DNA of 64,000 bases from Streptomyces sp. NBC_00250 (GTDB lineage: Bacteria; Actinomycetota; Actinomycetes; Streptomycetales; Streptomycetaceae), in contig NZ_CP108088.1 in assembly GCF_036192275.1 (NCBI RefSeq), positions 4,279,501 to 4,343,500 on the forward strand, read 5' to 3'. Shown here in pieces: positions 59,540 to 64,000 of the stretch (positions are counted from its first letter, which is position 1; the number at the start of each line of letters is the position of its first letter). Position numbers and translations under genes: made by a program. The notes beneath the pieces are model-generated. The model made no database searches. It worked only from the letters and a program-made list of their open reading frames with translations, and was not told the origin of the DNA.

Positions 59540-61045
59540 GTGCCCGCTTCCGCCCGCACCCCCTCCCGCCAGCTCGCCCTCGGCGTCCTCGCCACCGGCA
59601 TGCTCATGACGATCCTCGACGGCAGCATCGTCACCGTCGCGATGCCCGCCATCCAGAGCGACCTCGGCTTCACCCCCGTCGGCCTCAGCTGGGTCGTCAA
59701 CGCCTACCTGATCGCCTTCGGCTCGCTCCTGCTCCTCGCCGGCCGCCTCGGCGACCTGATCGGCCGCAAGCGGATGTTCCTCGCGGGCACCGGGATCTTC
59801 ACCGCCGCCTCCCTCCTCGCCGGGGTCGCCACCTCCCCCGGCGTCCTCATCGCCGCCCGCTTCCTCCAGGGCGTCGGCAGCGCGATGTCCTCGGCCGTCG
59901 GCCTCGGCATCCTCGTCACGCTCTTCACCGTGCCGCGCGAACGGGCCCGCGCCATCGCCGTGTTCAGCTTCACCGGCGCCGCGGGCGCCTCCCTCGGCCA
60001 GGTCCTCGGCGGCATCCTCACCGATGCCCTCACCTGGAACTGGATCTTCTTCATCAACCTGCCCATCGGCCTCGCCACCCTCCTCGTGGCCCTCCGCGCC
60101 CTCCCCGCCGACCAGGGCCTCGGGCTCAGGGCCGGCGCCGACGTCCTCGGCGCGGTGCTCGTCACCACCGGCCTCATGACCGGCATCTACGCGGTCGTCA
60201 AGATCGAGGAGTACGGGGCCGGTTCGGCGCACACCCTCGGCCTCGCAGCCCTGGCGCTCGCCCTCCTGGCCGCCTTCCTCGTCCGCCAGGCGAAGACCGC
60301 GAACCCGCTCATGCCCCTGCGGATCCTCCGCTCGCGCAGCGTCTCCGGCGCCAACGCCGTCCAGATGCTGATGGTCGCCGCGCTCTTCTCCTTCCAGATC
60401 CTCGTCGCCCTCTACCTGCAGAAGGTCCTCGGGTACGGGGCCGCCGAGACCGGTCTCGCGATGCTGCCGGCCGCGGCCGTCATCGGTGCCGTCTCCCTCG
60501 GTGCCTCGGCCCGCCTCATCGCCCGCTTCGGCGAGCGGAACGTCCTGGTCACCGGCCTCCTCCTGCTCGTCGGCGTCCTCGGCCTGCTGACCCGCGTCCC
60601 CGTCCACGCCTCCTACGTCACCGACCTGCTCCCCGTGATGCTGCTCGCCGCCGGGTTCGGCCTGGCGCTCCCCGCCCTCACCTCACTCGCCATGTCGGGC
60701 GCCGAGGAGAAGGACGCGGGCCTCGCCTCCGGCCTCTTCAACACCACCCAGCAGATCGGCATGGCCCTCGGCATCGCGGTCCTCTCCACCCTGGCCGCCA
60801 CCCGCACCGAGAGCCTCACCGCGGCCGGCCGACCCGCCACCGAGGCCCTGACCGGCGGCTACCACCTGGCCTTCGCCGTCGGCGCCGGCCTCCTGCTCGC
60901 CGCCCTGGCCATCGCCTTCACCGTCCTGCGCCGCCCCAAGACGCCGGGGACGCCGGGGACGCCGAAGCCGACGAACGAAGCGAAGAAGGCGAAGGAGGCG
61001 AAGGAGGGGAAGGAGGCGAACACCCCCGCGACAATGGCGGCATGA
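59540..61045 (+). CDS. MFS drug efflux transporter (DHA2, 14 TMS)
   Basis: This 501-residue protein has about 14 membrane helices and the DHA2 motifs LDGSIVTVAMPAIQSDLGF and LLAGRLGDLIGRKRMFLAG. It resembles EmrB/QacA proton-coupled drug exporters. The C-terminus is a Lys/Glu/Ala repeat (KEAKEGKEAN), a purine-rich DNA repeat. The GTG at 59540 follows AGGAG with eight bases spacing. The stop overlaps the start of the WYL gene (ATGA). Confidence 0.9.
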   Translation: MPASARTPSRQLALGVLATGMLMTILDGSIVTVAMPAIQSDLGFTPVGLSWVVNAYLIAFGSLLLLAGRLGDLIGRKRMFLAGTGIFTAASLLAGVATSPGVLIAARFLQGVGSAMSSAVGLGILVTLFTVPRERARAIAVFSFTGAAGASLGQVLGGILTDALTWNWIFFINLPIGLATLLVALRALPADQGLGLRAGADVLGAVLVTTGLMTGIYAVVKIEEYGAGSAHTLGLAALALALLAAFLVRQAKTANPLMPLRILRSRSVSGANAVQMLMVAALFSFQILVALYLQKVLGYGAAETGLAMLPAAAVIGAVSLGASARLIARFGERNVLVTGLLLLVGVLGLLTRVPVHASYVTDLLPVMLLAAGFGLALPALTSLAMSGAEEKDAGLASGLFNTTQQIGMALGIAVLSTLAATRTESLTAAGRPATEALTGGYHLAFAVGAGLLLAALAIAFTVLRRPKTPGTPGTPKPTNEAKKAKEAKEGKEANTPATMAA

Positions 61046-62049
61046 GAGCCGACCGACTCGTCGCCGCCCTGCTCTTCCTCCAGACCCGGCAGCGCGTCAC
61101 CGCCGCCGAACTGGCCGCGGAACTGGACGTGTCCGAGCGCACCGCACGCCGGGATCTCGAAGCTCTCGCGAGCTCCGGGATCCCGGTGTACTCGCAGGCG
61201 GGCCAGGGCGGCGGCTGGTCCCTCGTCGGCGGAGCCCGTACCGATCTGACCGGACTCACCGCCCCCGAGATCCGCGCGCTGTTCCTCCTGACCGGACCGG
61301 ACACCGCCGCGAGCCCGCAGACCCGGACCGCCCTGCGCAAGCTCGTACGGGCCCTGCCCCCGACCCTCCGGGAGGGCGCCGAGGCCGCCGCCCGCGCGGG
61401 GATCTCCGACGGCACCGACTGGGCGGGAACGGAGACCGAGGAGGCCCGACTCGCCCCGCTGCAGCGGGCGGTGGTCGAGGCCAGGGAGGTCAGGATCGGG
61501 TACGCCCGCCCCGGCCGCGAGCCGCGCGAGCGGACCGTCCAGCCGCTGGGGATCGCCGCGAAGTCCGGGATCCGCTACCTGGTCGCCGACACCGAGCACG
61601 GCCTGCGGACCTTCCGGATCGGCCGCGTCACCTCCGTGACCGAGACCGGCGCCCCCGCCGTACGCCCCGAGGGCTTCGACCTGCCGACCGCCTGGCGCGC
61701 GCTCGCCGCCCGGATGGAGGACCGGCTGGTCGCCGCGACGGTACGGGGCCGGACCGCCCCCGGCACGGAGCCGGTCCTGGAGGGCCTGCTCGGCGGGCGG
61801 ATACGGTTCGGGGAGCGCGCCCCGGACGGCTGGACGGCGATCGAGGTCGACGGGCCCTCCCCCGAGGTGATCGCCGCCCAACTGGCGGGCCTCGGCACCC
61901 GCGTGGAGCTCCTCGACCCGCCGGAGGCACGTACCGCCCTCGCCCGCATAGGGGCCGAACTCACCCTGCTCTACGGGCAGTCGACGCCTCCAGCCACTCC
62001 GGCAGCTCCTCCGCGTGCACCAGCGTCAGCCGGGACACCGCCCGGGTGA
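61042..62049 (+). CDS. WYL-domain transcriptional regulator
   Basis: This 335-residue protein has a DeoR-type HTH (ADRLVAALLFLQTRQRVTAA, DVSERTARRDLEALASSGIP) and a WYL domain (REVRIGYARPGREPRERTVQ, IRYLVADTEHGLRTFRIGRV). It is translationally coupled to the efflux gene (4-bp overlap). Its last 30 codons (Pro/Ala-rich) overlap the 3' end of the convergent helicase gene by 89 bp, so the true functional end may be earlier. Confidence 0.85.
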   Translation: MRADRLVAALLFLQTRQRVTAAELAAELDVSERTARRDLEALASSGIPVYSQAGQGGGWSLVGGARTDLTGLTAPEIRALFLLTGPDTAASPQTRTALRKLVRALPPTLREGAEAAARAGISDGTDWAGTETEEARLAPLQRAVVEAREVRIGYARPGREPRERTVQPLGIAAKSGIRYLVADTEHGLRTFRIGRVTSVTETGAPAVRPEGFDLPTAWRALAARMEDRLVAATVRGRTAPGTEPVLEGLLGGRIRFGERAPDGWTAIEVDGPSPEVIAAQLAGLGTRVELLDPPEARTALARIGAELTLLYGQSTPPATPAAPPRAPASAGTPPG

Positions 62050-63967
62050 GCGCCACGTACAGCCGGTTCGGTCCGCGCGCCTCGGCCGCCACGATCGCGG
62101 CCGGTTCGACCACGACGACATGGTCGAACTCCAGGCCCTTGACGACGCTCGCGGGCAGCACGGTCACCCGTTCCTCCGCCGTCCCGCCCTCACGTACCGC
62201 CGTCTCCACCCCACCGACCAGGCCGTCGGCCGTGATCACCCCCACCGAGCCCTCCGCCGTGAGCGCCTCGCGCACCGCTTCAAGAGCGGCGGCGTGGAGG
62301 TCCGTCCCCCGCAGGACGGTCACCTCGCCGTCCTTCCGGACGGACCGGCCCGCGGGTACGTCCGCGCCCAAGTGCGGCAGGAGGCGGTTGGCGAGGTCCA
62401 CGATCGCCGCCGGGACCCGGTAGCCGAGGGTGAGCGGCACCACGGGCGTCCCGGCCTTGCCCAGATGGGCCAGTTGCTCGTCCCAGTCGCGGGCCGCCCA
62501 CGGTGTGGTGCCCTGCGCCAGGTCGCCGAGGACGGTCAGCGAGCCGAACTCGGTGCGTCGGGCGATCGCCCGGCACTCCATGGGCGAGAGGTCCTGCGCC
62601 TCGTCGACGACGACATGGCCGTAGCTCTCGGGCCGTTCGATCAGACCCGCGAGCTCGTCGAGGAGCACGAGGTCGGCGGCCGTCCAGCGCGCCGAGCGGT
62701 ACGAGCGCGGCGGCCGCTCCCAGCGGATCGCCGCCCGCTCGTCCTCCGCGAGCACTCCGTCGGAAGCGCCGCAGGGGTCGGTGAGGAAGGCCGCCAGCAC
62801 CTCCTCCGGGCTCGCCTTCGGCCAGCACGCGTCGAGGAACGCCGTCACCGCCCGCGCCCGCTCGATCCGCCGCGCCCAGGCCGCGCCCATGGGCCCCCAG
62901 CGGCGTTCGGCGTGGAGCTGGAGGGCCCGCACGATCCGGGCGCGGACCCGCTCGCGGCCCGTCGCGTAGGGCGGCGCCTCCTCCCGTACGGCCGCGACGA
63001 TCCCGGCGAGCTGCGCGGCCGGCAGCCGCCAGTGCGACGAGCCGTCCCGCACGGCGAGGTCGCCCGCCGGGGCCGGGTCGACCCTGCCGTACAGCGCGCG
63101 GTGCAGCACCTCCGCCATCCGGGCGTCGTGCTTGACCCGGGCCGCCGTCCCGCCGTCCTCGGCGCGCACCGGGTGCCGGGCGATCTCGTCTTCGAGGGTG
63201 GCCTGCCGGACCCCGGTCTCGCCGAGCGACGGCAGCACCTCGGAGATGTACGAGAGGAACGCGCGGTGAGGTCCGAGGACGAGGAGCCCGGAGCGGCGGA
63301 TCCGCTGCGGATGGGTGTACAGGAGGTACGCGGCCCGGTGCAGGCCCACGGCGGTCTTGCCGGTGCCGGGCGCGCCCTGCACGCACAGGGAGGCGGCCGG
63401 GTCGGAGCGTACGAGATCGTCCTGTTCGGGCTGGATGGTGGCCGCGATGTCCCGCATCGGGCCCACCCGGGGCCGCTCGATCTCCCCGGCGAGCAGCGCG
63501 CTGACCGTCACCGCCCCGCCGGCCGTGAGCTGTTCGTCCTCCAGGGCGGTCAGGTCCTCCGAAACGCCCTTGCTGTACGGGGCCCAGCCGAAGCGGCGGC
63601 GCCGGAGGACGCCCTGCGGGTCGCGGGCGCCTGCCTGGTAGTAGGCGCGGGAGACGGGCGCGCGCCAGTCGACGACGAGCGGCGGGGCGGCCGGGTCCTC
63701 GCCGATCCGGCGGCGGCCGATGTGGTGGACCTGACCGTCGTCGAGGTCGAGGCGGCCGAAGAACAGCGGTCCCGGCGGCTGTTCGCGCATCCCCTTGGCG
63801 CGGCTGCGCAGATGCCGGCCGAGCGCTTCGGCGTCGGCGCCGGACGCGGCGGTGTCCTCGCCGATGACGACCTGCTCGGCGACGTCCTCGGTCATCCGGG
63901 TCAGGGCGGCACGGCAGGCGTCGTGGTGGGCGCGTTCGCGGGCGAGCTCGAAATCCAGTGACGTCAT
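61961..63967 (-). CDS. HelD-like UvrD/Rep superfamily 1 ATPase
   Basis: This 668-residue protein has a HelD N-terminal coiled coil, an early DDGQVHHIGRRRIG segment, Walker A GAPGTGKTA (198-206), Walker B HVVVDEAQDLSPME, GVITADGLVGGV and VVKGLEFDHVVVVEP, then RLYVALTRAVSRLTLVHA. This is the actinobacterial HelD group, which removes RNA polymerase from DNA; some members (HelR) give rifampicin tolerance. Whether this one does is not known. Only 33 bp upstream are visible, so a rifampicin-associated element cannot be checked. Confidence 0.85.
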   Translation of the reverse strand: MTSLDFELARERAHHDACRAALTRMTEDVAEQVVIGEDTAASGADAEALGRHLRSRAKGMREQPPGPLFFGRLDLDDGQVHHIGRRRIGEDPAAPPLVVDWRAPVSRAYYQAGARDPQGVLRRRRFGWAPYSKGVSEDLTALEDEQLTAGGAVTVSALLAGEIERPRVGPMRDIAATIQPEQDDLVRSDPAASLCVQGAPGTGKTAVGLHRAAYLLYTHPQRIRRSGLLVLGPHRAFLSYISEVLPSLGETGVRQATLEDEIARHPVRAEDGGTAARVKHDARMAEVLHRALYGRVDPAPAGDLAVRDGSSHWRLPAAQLAGIVAAVREEAPPYATGRERVRARIVRALQLHAERRWGPMGAAWARRIERARAVTAFLDACWPKASPEEVLAAFLTDPCGASDGVLAEDERAAIRWERPPRSYRSARWTAADLVLLDELAGLIERPESYGHVVVDEAQDLSPMECRAIARRTEFGSLTVLGDLAQGTTPWAARDWDEQLAHLGKAGTPVVPLTLGYRVPAAIVDLANRLLPHLGADVPAGRSVRKDGEVTVLRGTDLHAAALEAVREALTAEGSVGVITADGLVGGVETAVREGGTAEERVTVLPASVVKGLEFDHVVVVEPAAIVAAEARGPNRLYVALTRAVSRLTLVHAEELPEWLEASTARRAG

Positions 63968-64000
63968 TCCGGCAAGCCTAACCGAAAACGTTACTGGGTT

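Overview
This window is chromosomal DNA of a Streptomyces or a close relative. GC content is very high with G/C at third codon positions, GTG and TTG starts are common, and the marker genes are typical of the genus: msiK, phoU divergent from phoRP with PHO boxes, carD-ispD-ispF-cysS-rlmB, gpmA, mycothiol mshA, an HbhA-like protein and a DUF2516 protein. From memory, the order of the 20-55 kb part matches the S. coelicolor core region around phoRP, gpm and mshA, running opposite to SCO numbering.

Region by region. 1-3.4 kb: a truncated unknown gene, a GNAT acetyltransferase, an aminoglycoside phosphotransferase-like kinase and a DAO-family oxidoreductase. 3.4-8.5 kb: a candidate accessory block with a coiled-coil/Mrr nuclease/TerD fusion, a divergent RelA/SpoT synthetase fused to an OST-HTH (LOTUS) domain, a P-loop kinase and a small membrane protein. 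9.0-20.2 kb: a composite integrative element wedged between the tRNA-Thr(TGT) gene (20129-20202) and that gene's terminator (9041-9074). The 3' part of the tRNA is present three times (9089, 12773, 20128). The right-hand unit still has the pSAM2-type replication and recombination genes (Zn protein, RepSA-like HUH initiator, Xis, Int). The left-hand unit keeps only the last 45 codons of a near-identical integrase. No FtsK/TraB transfer gene is present, and many genes inside are truncated, so this is a decayed AICE array. It also carries an orphan 3' fragment of a tRNA-Pro next to a 48-bp perfect palindrome.

20-36 kb is core: msiK (ATPase shared by sugar ABC importers), a sugar-nucleotide transferase, a DoxX protein, an unknown gene paired with a Nudix hydrolase, rlmB, cysS, ispF, ispD, carD, a lipoprotein, and the phosphate regulon control genes phoP, phoR and phoU with 11-bp-phased PHO boxes between them. 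36-54 kb holds secreted proteins, an S41 protease, a WYL regulator divergent from an epoxide-hydrolase-like protein lacking its nucleophile, gpmA, MFS/MBL/AraC genes, a Tat-exported beta-helix protein, ybjN-mshA, an NlpC/P60 endopeptidase and a REC-SpoIIE phosphatase. 54-64 kb holds an XRE regulator, a TOPRIM protein, an AraC-VOC pair, a DUF5710/HNH-like protein, a methyltransferase, a MarR-MFS-WYL cluster and a HelD-like helicase.

One pattern cuts across unrelated genes. At six genes (ends near 847, 3273, 36482, 50230, 51590 and 53384) the last codons are repeated downstream as degenerate tandem copies, and in five of the six the stop codon is copied too.
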